Below are positions 20,431 to 28,994 of a DNA stretch of 64,000 nucleotides, piece by piece. The notes beneath the pieces were generated by a model, which was not told where the DNA came from, did no database searches, and was given only the letters and a program-made list of their open reading frames with translations. Origin of the DNA: an uncultured bacterium (GTDB taxonomy: Bacteria > Pseudomonadota > Alphaproteobacteria > Sphingomonadales > Sphingomonadaceae); contig CAISGR010000027.1 in assembly GCA_903884945.1 (NCBI GenBank), positions 62,001-126,000 of the forward strand, written 5' to 3'. The position numbers and the translations under genes were made by a program. How positions within the stretch are numbered: position 1 is the stretch's first letter; each line of letters begins with the position of its first letter.

Positions 20431-22379
20431 GCTGCGTCTCCCTTCGGCCGCACACTGACGACGCGCATCATCCCGGCGTGCATGTGGTAGAGAAGATGGC
20501 AGTGGAACGCCCAGTCGCCGACCGCATCAGCGGTAAAATCCCATGTGACCTTCCCGCCCGGCTGCACGATGACCGTGTGCTTGCGCGGCGCATGATCGCC
20601 ATGACCCGTGACCAGTTCAAAAAAGTGGCCGTGGATATGGATCGGATGACCCATCATGCTGTCGTTGATCAGATTGATCCGAACCCTCTCACCCTCGATG
20701 AAGGGGATCGGGTCATGCACATCCGACATCTTCTCGCCGTCGAACGACCACATGAACCGCTCCATGTTGCCGGTGAGATGGATATCGAGACTGCGGTCCG
20801 GAGCACGCACGTCAGGATTGCGCTCCAGCGCCATGAGATCCTTGTAAACGAGAACCTTGTGGCCGACATTCTCGAGACCCTGACCGGGCTCTCCGGTGCG
20901 GTCCATCGGCATAGGCGAGATCGTCTGCACGCCCGGTGACTTTTTGACCTGCGGCGCTTTTGAAAAGTCACGCATGTTCATCGGCCCCATTTCCATGGAG
21001 CCCATATCCATGCCCGGCTGCCCCGCCATGGCGCTGTGATCCATGCCGGCCATCGCACCCCCGCCTGCCGCCATGCCCGCCATATTGGAATGATCCATGC
21101 CCGCCATGGCGGTCCCGCCAGGAGCCGCGCCCATGGCCATGGCCCCGGCACCAGCCACCGTCAGCTTCGCCGAGGCATTTTTCTCCGCAGTCGGGTCGAC
21201 GCCCCGCATCGGCGACATGCCGCCTCCGGACATGTCCATGCCTTCCATGCCCGGCATCGATGACATGTCCATGCCCATGTCTTTCATCGTGGCGAGCGGC
21301 CGTTCACGCAGCGGCGGCACTTCGGCCGTCATCCCAGCACGCGGCGCGAGCGTGGCCCGCGCCATGCCTGAACGGTCGATGGCCTCACCGACCAGCGTGT
21401 AGGCGCGATCATCGGGCGGAGTAACGATCACGTCGTAGGTTTCAGCCACTCCGATCTGGAATTCTTCGACCATCACGGGCCGCACATTCTGGCCGTCAGC
21501 CTGCACCACCGTCAGCGGGAGGCCCGGTATCCGCACATTGAAGGTCGTCATCGCCGAGGCGTTGATGAAGCGCAGCCGGACGCGTTCGCCCGGCGTGAAC
21601 AGAGCGGTCCAATTGTCTCGAGGCCCGTAGCCATTGACGATGTAGGTATAAGCCGAACCCGTCGCGTCGGAAATATCGGTTGGATCCATCCGCATCTTGC
21701 CCCAATCGAGGCGATCCTTCAGAGCCTGGTCGCGCTTGGACAGCAGACCGGCAAGCGTCTGGCGCTGGAAGTTGAAATGCCCGGGGTCCACTTTCATCGC
21801 CCGAAAGATCGCTTCTGGCGAAATGGCGCTGTGATCGGCCAGCACGATGACATGCTCGCGGTCATATTTCACCGGGTCAACACCGGCAGGGTCGATCACG
21901 ATCGGACCATAATGCCCCAGCTGCTCCTGAAGGCCCGAATGGCTATGATACCAATAGGTGCCGTTCTGGATGATCGGAAATTCATAGACAAAAGTGGTTT
22001 TGGGCCGAATGCCCGGGAAGGATATACCCGGCACGCCATCGAATTGCGGCGGCACCAGCACGCCATGCCAGTGTATCGAGCTATCCTCATCGAGATCGTT
22101 GGTCACATGCAGGCGAACAGTCTGTCCCTCGCGCAGCCGGATCAACGGCGCCGGAACTGTGCCGTTGACGCCAATGGCCCGCATTTTCCGACCGTCGATC
22201 GTCATCATCTGCTGAGCAATTTTAAGCTCGATGTCATTGCCGGAAACCGTCGGGAGCGGCGTCGCGATGCCGGTTGATACGGGCTGCGCCCATGCCGGCA
22301 TCCACGCGGACAATGCCAAGCCACCGCCAGCAAGCGAGGCTCCCCGGATTAAATCGCGGCGGGTCAATACCGGGCTCAT
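20427..22379 (-). CDS. copA: copper resistance multicopper oxidase CopA
   Basis: 649 residues from ATG 22379 (GGGAGACGAC upstream). Twin-arginine signal RRDLIRG at residues 7-13, so it is exported folded. Type 2/3 copper ligands HWHG (103-106) and HSH (145-147) are present, and the C-terminal HPIHIHGHFFEL and FHCHLLYHMHAGMM carry the remaining His set and the type 1 Cys. Residues ~360-465 are a Met-rich insert (MDMSSMPGM, MDHSNM, MDHSAM) as in PcoA/CopA. It oxidises Cu(I) in the periplasm. It is the first gene of copAB, 96 bp below the sigma-factor gene. Confidence 0.97.
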   Translation of the reverse strand: MSPVLTRRDLIRGASLAGGGLALSAWMPAWAQPVSTGIATPLPTVSGNDIELKIAQQMMTIDGRKMRAIGVNGTVPAPLIRLREGQTVRLHVTNDLDEDSSIHWHGVLVPPQFDGVPGISFPGIRPKTTFVYEFPIIQNGTYWYHSHSGLQEQLGHYGPIVIDPAGVDPVKYDREHVIVLADHSAISPEAIFRAMKVDPGHFNFQRQTLAGLLSKRDQALKDRLDWGKMRMDPTDISDATGSAYTYIVNGYGPRDNWTALFTPGERVRLRFINASAMTTFNVRIPGLPLTVVQADGQNVRPVMVEEFQIGVAETYDVIVTPPDDRAYTLVGEAIDRSGMARATLAPRAGMTAEVPPLRERPLATMKDMGMDMSSMPGMEGMDMSGGGMSPMRGVDPTAEKNASAKLTVAGAGAMAMGAAPGGTAMAGMDHSNMAGMAAGGGAMAGMDHSAMAGQPGMDMGSMEMGPMNMRDFSKAPQVKKSPGVQTISPMPMDRTGEPGQGLENVGHKVLVYKDLMALERNPDVRAPDRSLDIHLTGNMERFMWSFDGEKMSDVHDPIPFIEGERVRINLINDSMMGHPIHIHGHFFELVTGHGDHAPRKHTVIVQPGGKVTWDFTADAVGDWAFHCHLLYHMHAGMMRVVSVRPKGDAA

Positions 22380-22474
22380 GTCGTCTCCCTTGTTCAAAAT
22401 CAGGCGCAAGGCTCAGCGAACGCCTTATGCACCATACTCTCTGAGGCTTACGCACGACCTGGGCGGACCCCTCA

Positions 22475-23044
22475 TCAATCCGCCAATATTTCCGCGAGCC
22501 GGCTTCGAGCCCTGTACAGGCGCGTCTCGACAGCCTTGCCACTGATCGCAAGCGCGGCCGCAGTTTCCGCCTGGGTCATTCCCTCTACCGTCCTCAGCAA
22601 GAGTACCTCGCGCAACGGAGCCGAAAGCTGTGCGATCGCCGCATTGAGGCGTGCGAGCTCCATCCTTCCCGAGACCGTTTCATGGGCAGAGGGGCTATCG
22701 TCCGGGACCGCTTCGCGCTCCTGCTCTGTTGGACCCGCTCCGAAAGTGAACAATCGCCGCACTTTCTGCCGGCGACGCCAATCTCGGCATTTGTTGATCG
22801 CGATGCGCGACAGCCAGGCGCGCAGCGGGCGATCGCCATCATATTTCTGCAAATGGCCGAAGGCGGAGACAAAGCAATCCTGCGTCAGATCAAGCGCCTC
22901 GTCCGCGTTGACCACGAGACCGCGAACCAGACGGAAAATCGGTGTCTGATGGCGATGCATAATCTCGGCGAACGCCGCCTGGCGACCACCCAAGGTCAAC
23001 GCCGCGAGTTCACCGTCCGAACACGCCTTGAGATCCAGACTCAC
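22475..23044 (-). CDS. ECF sigma factor (CnrH-like)
   Basis: 189 residues with region 2 (FRLVRGLVVNADEALDLTQDCFVSAFGHLQKYDG, residues ~37-70) and region 4 (LREVLLLRTVEGMTQAETAAALAISGKAVETRLYRARSRL, ~142-182). The gene order after a 93-aa and a 145-aa membrane protein with 4-bp overlaps (Y-X-H) copies cnrYXH of Cupriavidus, where X senses metal in the periplasm and Y holds the sigma factor. It probably turns on its own operon and copAB just downstream. The metal is not shown by sequence; copper is inferred from the neighbours. Confidence 0.92.
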   Translation of the reverse strand: MSLDLKACSDGELAALTLGGRQAAFAEIMHRHQTPIFRLVRGLVVNADEALDLTQDCFVSAFGHLQKYDGDRPLRAWLSRIAINKCRDWRRRQKVRRLFTFGAGPTEQEREAVPDDSPSAHETVSGRMELARLNAAIAQLSAPLREVLLLRTVEGMTQAETAAALAISGKAVETRLYRARSRLAEILAD

Positions 23045-23478
23045 CGTACGTCGTCGGTGAGCGCATGAACCACCGCCTGATCGAACGTCCTGGCCTGATC
23101 CGGGCGCAGGATCTGGCGCATGGCGAAGATGTGGCCAAGCGTCTCTTTCTGAAGTTCGCCCATTGCCTGGTGTGATTGATCGACAGCGGCTGTTACCCGC
23201 GGACCGTTGCCGTGCTCGGCTTCAATGGCATCTGCAAGCCGTGCGTTGTCGGCCCGCAATTCAAGTTCGAGTGCCCGCCGGCGGACAGCAAAACGCTGTT
23301 CAAGAAGATCGATCTGGCTCTTTTGACGAGCGTCCAGATCAAGTTTTCCGTGCAACACCTCATGCAGTTCGACACCCGCAGCCACCGGTTGCGGAAAGAA
23401 ATACCGGCCCAGAAAGACGCCAGCGACCGCCGCGATAAAGGCCACCACTGCGACCAGCAAAAGCAGCTTGGCCTTCAT
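23041..23478 (-). CDS. CnrX/ZraP-type periplasmic metal sensor
   Basis: 145 residues: one N-terminal membrane anchor (about 3-28) and a periplasmic four-helix domain with the HELH-like start GVELHEVLHGKLDLDARQKSQID and LEQRFAVRRRALE. This is the 'heavy-metal resistance/CnrX' fold. His38 and His42 in ELHEVLH match the metal-binding positions of CnrX. It is translationally coupled to the genes on both sides (4-bp overlaps), as expected for a sensor that releases the sigma factor when metal binds. Confidence 0.85.
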   Translation of the reverse strand: MKAKLLLLVAVVAFIAAVAGVFLGRYFFPQPVAAGVELHEVLHGKLDLDARQKSQIDLLEQRFAVRRRALELELRADNARLADAIEAEHGNGPRVTAAVDQSHQAMGELQKETLGHIFAMRQILRPDQARTFDQAVVHALTDDVR

Positions 23479-23756
23479 CGCGATCCCACCAACAGCGTCG
23501 ATGGCGCAAGCGGATTGGACGGCCCAAATGGAGATAATGTCACGGACGCTTCGGCCGGCGTTGCAAGACCATTGCTGGCGACGCCGAGCAATACAGCGCC
23601 GAACGCCGCCACCATGCCAAGGGTCAGCTGCTGCGCGGTGGAAACTTGCGGACGCGCCGCAATGCGCCTGAACACAGCCTCCTCCAGACCGGAAAGCCCT
23701 GGGTGAACGGCGTCGGTGCGCAAGCGGCTCAAAAGCCCGTCAAGGTCAATGTTCAT
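23475..23756 (-). CDS. CnrY-like membrane anti-sigma protein
   Basis: 93 residues. A cytosolic N-terminus of about 45 residues (LDGLLSRLRTDAVHPGLSGLEEAVFRRIAAR), one membrane helix (about 46-65) and a short periplasmic tail. This matches the size and layout of CnrY/NccY, small anti-sigma proteins that trap the ECF factor with a short cytosolic helix. Sequence identity across this family is low, so the call rests on position first in a Y-X-H operon. Confidence 0.72.
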   Translation of the reverse strand: MNIDLDGLLSRLRTDAVHPGLSGLEEAVFRRIAARPQVSTAQQLTLGMVAAFGAVLLGVASNGLATPAEASVTLSPFGPSNPLAPSTLLVGSR

Positions 23757-23869
23757 CGTCTATTCCCATCATTCGATCTCACCCGTTGGCGCCTGACGAC
23801 GCTACCCAATGCCTGGTCACCCGGCAGCACGCGACGCGATATCTCGCGCTGACCGACGCAAGTACCCAT

Positions 23870-24466
23870 TCAAGGCGCCGTCTTCGCCATACCTGGCATG
23901 TCTTTCATCATCGCATCATGATCTTCCGGCGCGCTGGCGACAGCGGCCTGATATTGCGCAGCCGACATCTTCGGTAGCTGACGAACAAAAGCCACCATAT
24001 CCCAAATCAAATCGTCGCTGTGCGTTTTCCCCCACGCCGGCATGGCCGTGAGCTTGACGCCATGTTTGATCATCCAGAACTGCTCCTTGGCCGACCTTTG
24101 TGGCTCCCGGAATAGCTCTGGGGCTCGTGGATACAGGCCCTGGCTGATCTCTGTCTTCTCGAGGCCCGGCCCTAGATGACAGCCACTGCACATCTCCGTG
24201 TAGAGCCCCGCGCCGCTCTCTAGGCGCTTTACATCCATCAGATTGCCAGGGACGACGACATTACGTGCGCGCACAGCGACAGAACGATCCCGGAATTGCT
24301 CGATCATCCAGTAGATAGGCCGGCTATGCGGCGAGTCGGCGCCGATGTCATATGCACCGACATACACCACCACACCGCCGACCGCAGCGACGGCGAGTGC
24401 CGCGATCGCAAGAAAGGGGCCGCTCGGCAAATGCCGCCTTATGCCTGTCATCCGCGGATCTGCCAT
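23870..24466 (-). CDS. membrane-anchored class I cytochrome c
   Basis: 198 residues from ATG 24466 (GGGGAGGAT). One N-terminal anchor helix (about 18-40), then the haem site CSGCH (about residue 94-98) and the axial Met in LTAMPAWG (about 143). The tail EDHDAMMKDMPGMAKTAP is Met-rich, as in copper-associated cytochromes. It likely passes electrons in the periplasm beside the copper genes. A broken relative of the last ~35 residues lies at 32.5-32.65 kb. It is divergent from copC. Confidence 0.92.
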   Translation of the reverse strand: MADPRMTGIRRHLPSGPFLAIAALAVAAVGGVVVYVGAYDIGADSPHSRPIYWMIEQFRDRSVAVRARNVVVPGNLMDVKRLESGAGLYTEMCSGCHLGPGLEKTEISQGLYPRAPELFREPQRSAKEQFWMIKHGVKLTAMPAWGKTHSDDLIWDMVAFVRQLPKMSAAQYQAAVASAPEDHDAMMKDMPGMAKTAP

Positions 24467-24694
24467 TGCATCCTCCCCACAAAATCTCGGGCGACCGGTG
24501 TGTCCAAGCCGTCCACTTGATCATACGCGCGGGGCGCCTCGACCCCTCATGGCCTATGAAAATCATCCTCGTTCACCGAACTCAGAAGGTCGGGTGCGGC
24601 GCTCGCCTAAGAATTGTGGCGGCATCGTTGAGGGGTCACGGGCGGCCGTGCGTAATTCGAATTGTCGGCAGTACCGCCGCGCATGGAGAAATCG

Positions 24695-25075
24695 ATGTTT
24701 CGTAAGACAGTTTTTGCGGTTGCGCTGGCCGCCTCTGCAATCGTAGCCACGGCCGCTCAGGCACACCCCAGGCTGGCGACTGCGATGCCCGCCGCCGACG
24801 CGGTGGTCACCGCCCCTACAAAAGTTCAGCTCGTTTTTTCCGAGGCGCTCGTTGCTCAATTTTCCGGCATCGACCTGACCATGACCGAAATGCCCGGCAT
24901 GAAGATGGGGCCGATGAAGATGAATGGCGTCAAGGTTGCCCTCGCCCCCGATGGCAAGACGCTTGTTGCGACCTTCGCCAAGCCGCTGTCTGCCGGGACG
25001 TACAAGGTCGACTATCACATCGTGTCCACCGACACGCATCGCGTCCAGGGCAGCTACACGTTCAAGGTCAAGTAA
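24695..25075 (+). CDS. copC: periplasmic copper-binding protein CopC
   Basis: 126 residues from the ATG at 24695 after GGAGAAATCG; upstream in-frame starts give non-family sequence. Signal peptide FRKTVFAVALAASAIVATAAQA, then the CopC core that begins HPRLATAMPAADAVV, with His1 of the mature protein as the Cu(II) ligand. The insert MPGMKMGPMKM is the Met-rich Cu(I) site and the DYHIVSTDTHRVQGSYTF end is diagnostic. Followed 3 bp later by copD. Confidence 0.96.
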   Translation: MFRKTVFAVALAASAIVATAAQAHPRLATAMPAADAVVTAPTKVQLVFSEALVAQFSGIDLTMTEMPGMKMGPMKMNGVKVALAPDGKTLVATFAKPLSAGTYKVDYHIVSTDTHRVQGSYTFKVK

Positions 25076-25078
25076 GGG

Positions 25079-26014
25079 GTGCCAGACACGGTAGCGACCG
25101 CCGTCAGGCTGGGGCTATATCTTGATCTCATGCTCCTGTTTGGGCTGCCGATGTTCGGGCTCTACACGCTGCGCGGGGCCGAGCGGCAATCCGGCTCGGT
25201 CCTGCGCTTCCGTCCCGTTCTCGCCACCATCGCTCTGGTCGGCATCGGATTGTCGATCCTGGGCGTCATGGTATTGGCCGCATCGATGGGCGGAGTCGCC
25301 ATCGGCGAGGTCGACCGCGCGACGGTCAGCCTGGTAATCTCGGGCACGACGATCGGCACCGTTTGGCAGCTGCGTATCGCCGCTCTCCTGTTAGTGTTGT
25401 ATTTCTCGATCGTGGGATGGCAGCGGCCGACCTTCGCATTGGCTTCGCTCTCGATCACGGCCGCCGTGGCACTTTCTACGCTGGCGTGGACCGGCCATGG
25501 AGCCGCCGATGAAGGCGCACTTGGCTGGCTCCACCTGGCCGCAGACATCACCCATCTGCTGGCGGCCGGGACCTGGATAGGGGCGCTATGTGGCCTCTGT
25601 CTCCTGATCTTCCGGTCCGCTACGCGCATGGCGGCCGAGCATATCCATCTTTCCCACCGGGCATTGGACGGATTTGCAAGAGTTGGCTCGATTGTCGTCG
25701 GCCTGCTGATTGTCTCGGGCCTCGTAAATAGTTGGATATTGATTGGGCCATCGAAACTCGGCGCACTTTTCACCACCCTCTATGGCATCCTGCTTCTAGG
25801 CAAGTTGCTGCTTTTCGGTGCGATGCTCCTCCTGGCCGCGGCGAACCGCTTTTTTCTGACGCCGGCGCTCGCGGCTGCGTTGGAGCGCGGAGAGGGCGCA
25901 GCCGCAGTCGGAGCATTACGCCGGAGCCTCCTGATCGAAAGCAGTTGCGCAATCGCGATCCTCGCGCTGGTCGCGTGGCTTGGGCTGCTTGCGCCACCAG
26001 CATCGGGAATGTGA
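25079..26014 (+). CDS. copD: copper homeostasis membrane protein CopD
   Basis: 311 residues from a GTG at 25079, 3 bp after copC. Eight predicted membrane helices, with conserved His in TGHGA (about 140), DITHLLAAGTWIGAL (about 160) and ILLLGKLLLFGAML (about 240). CopD takes copper from CopC into the cytoplasm or feeds copper enzymes. The two genes form a short operon that runs convergently into the nuclease-like gene at 26.0 kb. Confidence 0.93.
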   Translation: MPDTVATAVRLGLYLDLMLLFGLPMFGLYTLRGAERQSGSVLRFRPVLATIALVGIGLSILGVMVLAASMGGVAIGEVDRATVSLVISGTTIGTVWQLRIAALLLVLYFSIVGWQRPTFALASLSITAAVALSTLAWTGHGAADEGALGWLHLAADITHLLAAGTWIGALCGLCLLIFRSATRMAAEHIHLSHRALDGFARVGSIVVGLLIVSGLVNSWILIGPSKLGALFTTLYGILLLGKLLLFGAMLLLAAANRFFLTPALAAALERGEGAAAVGALRRSLLIESSCAIAILALVAWLGLLAPPASGM

Positions 26015-26025
26015 GTGAGAGATTT

Positions 26026-27309
26026 TTAGGGCAGTGTGCGGGCTATGGCCTTGATCGCCTTCAGCCCTGATCCGAACCGCGAAATTGCCTCCTTGTGCCG
26101 CTCCAGCTCGCCATAGGGAAGATAGGCGATCTCGAGATCGGCGACACGGCTGAAGGCGGGGCGCGCCAGTTGCGCCCGCACGTCGGCTTCTCGGGCGTCC
26201 GGGGCGACGAGGAACAGCCCAGCGGTTGCGTGTAGTGCGCTCCCGCTCAGGGCCAGGTCGAGCATGCGCACTATGCCGGAATAGATCGAAGTCGAGTGCT
26301 CCACCTCGAAAGCCGCCGCAACACGATCACCGCCCTGTTCGAGCCACAACACATCGATCAGGCGGATGGCGTCGCCGCCGGTCGAGGTGGAAATGGAAGC
26401 TGGCAAGCTTTCAAGGCACCCCTCCCCAAGGCGTATCCCGTTATGAAGACGGCCGCGATCATTGGCCGCTATCCAGACATCATAGCCAAGCGCCCGACCG
26501 ATATCGCGGAGCCAGGCTTGAATTTCCGAATGGGTGCGATCGCTTTCGCCCTGCTTCTGAACAGCCTTATTGAGGTTCTGCGCTTCTGCCCGGGCTTGCT
26601 CGAGACGAGCTGTCCAGCCGCTAGCGCTTTGATCCTCCTCACCGCGGGGCGGGGCCGGATATCGGCCTGAGCCGATGTCGAACAATAGACCGCCAATGGC
26701 GCCAAGATCGTTGGACAGCAGATCCCGGAATTGTTCATTGAGATCGAGAACCTCCGACCGCATTGCCAGGAAATGCGGCCAACTCCCCAGCTTGACCTTT
26801 CCGCCCGTGAGCTTGTTGTACCCGTTAACGATCGCCGTGTTGAACGGCGGCACCAGCGTCGGATGCAGAAAATACAGGAGATTGGCGACCGCTGGCCCGA
26901 GCCCCTTAATGTTCAGCCGGTCGATCGTATGGATGCCGGAAATAATTTCTTCCGCCGTATCGCAGCACGCGCAGTGATCCAGCAACCGGCCAAAGGCGCG
27001 CTGATGCGCCGCGTTCTCATAAATGTCCGGTATCCGCAGCTTTGGCTTCCACAAAAAGGCATGATCTGCCCCCTTGAAGATCTGCCGTTGTTCCGCGACC
27101 GAATGAACCACGGTTTCCAGCGACGAGCCGCGATAAGCGACGCCAAATCGTCCCGTCTCGATCTCGGCGACCACCTGGGCCAGACCGCGGCGGATGGAGC
27201 GGAAATTCTTGATCCGCTCGTCCCACAAAAACCAGCTCTGATAGGTCGCGTTCGGATCTTCCTTCCATCGCTGAATGAGTTGCCGTGCCAGCAATTCAAA
27301 ATCCGCCAA
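26026..27309 (-). CDS. hypothetical protein with PD-(D/E)XK nuclease-like C-terminus
   Basis: 427 residues; the first codon is TTG at 27309 behind GGGGGA. The N-terminal half is helical, and its HhH-like stretch IKGLGPAVANLLYFLHP (about 145-161) recalls DNA-repair glycosylase helices. The last ~170 residues read like a restriction-endonuclease fold: HSEIQAWLRDIGRALGYDVW, then IRLIDVLWL and AAFEVEHSTSIYSG, where Asp and the ExE of FEVEH fit a PD-(D/E)XK site without the usual Lys. No methyltransferase or other defence gene is beside it. Could be a stand-alone defence or repair nuclease; unproven. Confidence 0.6.
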   Translation of the reverse strand: MADFELLARQLIQRWKEDPNATYQSWFLWDERIKNFRSIRRGLAQVVAEIETGRFGVAYRGSSLETVVHSVAEQRQIFKGADHAFLWKPKLRIPDIYENAAHQRAFGRLLDHCACCDTAEEIISGIHTIDRLNIKGLGPAVANLLYFLHPTLVPPFNTAIVNGYNKLTGGKVKLGSWPHFLAMRSEVLDLNEQFRDLLSNDLGAIGGLLFDIGSGRYPAPPRGEEDQSASGWTARLEQARAEAQNLNKAVQKQGESDRTHSEIQAWLRDIGRALGYDVWIAANDRGRLHNGIRLGEGCLESLPASISTSTGGDAIRLIDVLWLEQGGDRVAAAFEVEHSTSIYSGIVRMLDLALSGSALHATAGLFLVAPDAREADVRAQLARPAFSRVADLEIAYLPYGELERHKEAISRFGSGLKAIKAIARTLP

Positions 27310-27421
27310 ACCGTCCCCCTTTGTCGATTACTCGATGAGCTCGAGAGGCTAGCATTGTGGTCGACGGCAGGCCAGATTCCTGATCCCTGCCACGCCATGC
27401 GGAAGTCGATTGCCTCGCTGT

Positions 27422-27694
27422 TCACTGGATGTCGTCTGGAATGTGGATGAGGAGGTCGCGCGTATAATCGACAAGCAATGCTCCCATCGCGGCACCAAAG
27501 AGGACCAGGAATAGCAGCAGCGCGAGCAATTTAGGCACGAAGCTGACCGTTTGCTCGTTGATCGACGTCGCGGCTTGAATAATCGAGATGACCAGCCCCA
27601 CGACACCCATGATGATCAAAGGCGGTCCCGCTACCATGGCCATGACCCAAAGCGCACGTCCCATCGACACAGAAAAAGGACTGTAGGTCTCCAT
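27422..27694 (-). CDS. fliQ: orphan FliQ/SctS-family export protein
   Basis: 90 residues from an ATG with GGGGGAGG six bases upstream. Two membrane helices flank the diagnostic FliQ block GLVISIIQAATSINEQTVSFVPK (about residues 33-55, shown here split as GLVISIIQAAT and INEQTVSFVPK), equal to FliQ 'GL..S..QA.TQI.E.TL.FIPK'. Length and C-terminus (LLVDYTRDLLIHIP) also fit. FliQ/SctS is part of the flagellar or type III export gate, with FliP and FliR, but no such gene lies in the window. The full strong SD suggests it is expressed. Confidence 0.85.
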   Translation of the reverse strand: METYSPFSVSMGRALWVMAMVAGPPLIIMGVVGLVISIIQAATSINEQTVSFVPKLLALLLFLVLFGAAMGALLVDYTRDLLIHIPDDIQ

Positions 27695-28006
27695 TTATAC
27701 CTCCCCCTGCACTTGCGCTCGCAAGTGCCAAGGAGCCAACAGTTCCGCCCATCGCGGGACGAACGGCCAAGCGGATGATCGTTGGTTCGATCAGGTCTTC
27801 CCTTGGACGCTCGCCCCGCTCCACGCTGCGACCCGTGGGCTCCCGAATGGCCCATCGAGTCTCTCGACGGGCTACTACTGACTTACGCACCGGCGGCGCG
27901 CACCCCTCGCCCCGGCCAGCAATTTCTTCAAAACATCGAAGGGCATGCGAGGGAAGATGGGCGAGCGCGCGTAATAGAAATGAGGATCACCGTCGGCGAG
28001 GTGCGC
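27695..28006. other. intergenic stretch, nothing recognised
   Basis: 312 bases between the orphan fliQ and the flavoprotein gene. Long in-frame extensions exist on both strands, but none gives a known family, a signal or a good ribosome site apart from the SD of fliQ itself. It should hold the divergent promoters for fliQ and the flavoprotein. Confidence 0.5.
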
Positions 28007-28894
28007 ATGTACGACTGCATTATCATTGGCGGAGGCCCCGCAGGCCTGACAGCTGCCACCTACCTGGGTCGATTTCTGCGTGCCACGTTGGTTATCGACG
28101 CCGGGGCCGGACGTGCCGCCAGCATTCCCACGACGCATAATCTCATCGGCTTCCCGGAAGGGATATCTGGTGAGGAGTTGTTGTCGCGTATGCGTCAGCA
28201 CGCTGTCGGCTACGGTGCGGAATTGGTCAGTGACGTGGCCCTCGGTATCATGCAGTCCAAGACAGGCTTTGCCGTGGGCATGAGTTCCCGCACCCTCGAG
28301 GCGCGGACGGTGTTGCTTGCGCCGGGCGTTGCAAACCACCGACCCAACCTCGCCCAAGCTGCACATGACAGAGGCGTTTCGCGCGGCCTCATCCGCTACT
28401 GCCCAATTTGTGATGCGTACGAGGTGCGCGGCAAGCGCGTGGCAGTCCTGGGCTGCTCGGAGCATGGAGCGGCCGAGGCGATCTTCGTGCGGCGCTACAG
28501 CGAAACCGTTACCCTGCTCACTGAAGAATCCGTGCAGCTTTCTCTTGCCGACCAAGCTGATCTTGCGGACGGCGGAATTGCGGTCGAACGTGCCGCCATA
28601 CAAACATTATCGATAAACGATGATGATGTTCTCGTGCGCCTGTCCGATGGCCAATCGCTCAGCTTCGATACGCTCTATGTCGCGCTCGGAAGTTCCGGAA
28701 GATCAGAGCTCGCGCGGGTAGCCGGTGCTTCGTTGAGCGCGTCGGGTTGCATCATCGTCGACGACCACCAGCGAACATCGATCAGCGGCCTGTTCGCTGC
28801 CGGCGACGTCGTCGAAGGGTTGGACCAGATTGCCGTCGCGGCGGGTCAGGCGGCCAAGGCAGCGACCGCGATCCACAATCTCTTGCTCGAATAA
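28007..28894 (+). CDS. thioredoxin reductase-like NAD(P)/FAD flavoprotein
   Basis: 295 residues from ATG 28007; an ATG at 27980 is possible. N-terminal FAD loop IIIGGGPAGLTAA (about 5-17), redox pair CPICDAYE (about 131-138), NAD(P) loop VLGCSEHGAAEA (about 147) and the final FAD block GLFAAGDVV (about 260). The two-Cys motif matches thioredoxin-reductase relatives written CPICDGYE. It may reduce a thioredoxin-like partner or protect against oxidative damage next to the copper ATPase. Substrate unknown. Confidence 0.87.
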   Translation: MYDCIIIGGGPAGLTAATYLGRFLRATLVIDAGAGRAASIPTTHNLIGFPEGISGEELLSRMRQHAVGYGAELVSDVALGIMQSKTGFAVGMSSRTLEARTVLLAPGVANHRPNLAQAAHDRGVSRGLIRYCPICDAYEVRGKRVAVLGCSEHGAAEAIFVRRYSETVTLLTEESVQLSLADQADLADGGIAVERAAIQTLSINDDDVLVRLSDGQSLSFDTLYVALGSSGRSELARVAGASLSASGCIIVDDHQRTSISGLFAAGDVVEGLDQIAVAAGQAAKAATAIHNLLLE

Positions 28895-28937
28895 TCAGGC
28901 TCCAGCGTCTGGCGGACAGAATATTTGAACCGGGGCC

Positions 28938-28968
28938 TTGACCCTGACACGATGTCAGACCCCAGATT
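28938..28968 (+). promoter_or_regulatory. CueR/MerR-type promoter with palindromic operator
   Basis: TTGACC at 28938-28943 and a -10-like CAGATT at 28963-28968 are spaced by 19 bp, the overlong spacer of MerR-family promoters. Between them lies the exact dyad CTGACA-CGA-TGTCAG (28944-28958). It is 27 bp above the copA-type ATPase start whose operon ends with a cueR gene, so it is almost surely the CueR operator. Confidence 0.8.
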
Positions 28969-28994
28969 GTTTAGCGTCGACAAGGAGACGAGCC

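Noticed and set aside
20990..21290. Repeated ATG/CAT-rich DNA in copA and copB that looks like a tandem repeat
   Set aside because: It encodes the Met-rich copper-binding segments, with variable spacing; it is a protein feature, not a DNA repeat array or CRISPR.
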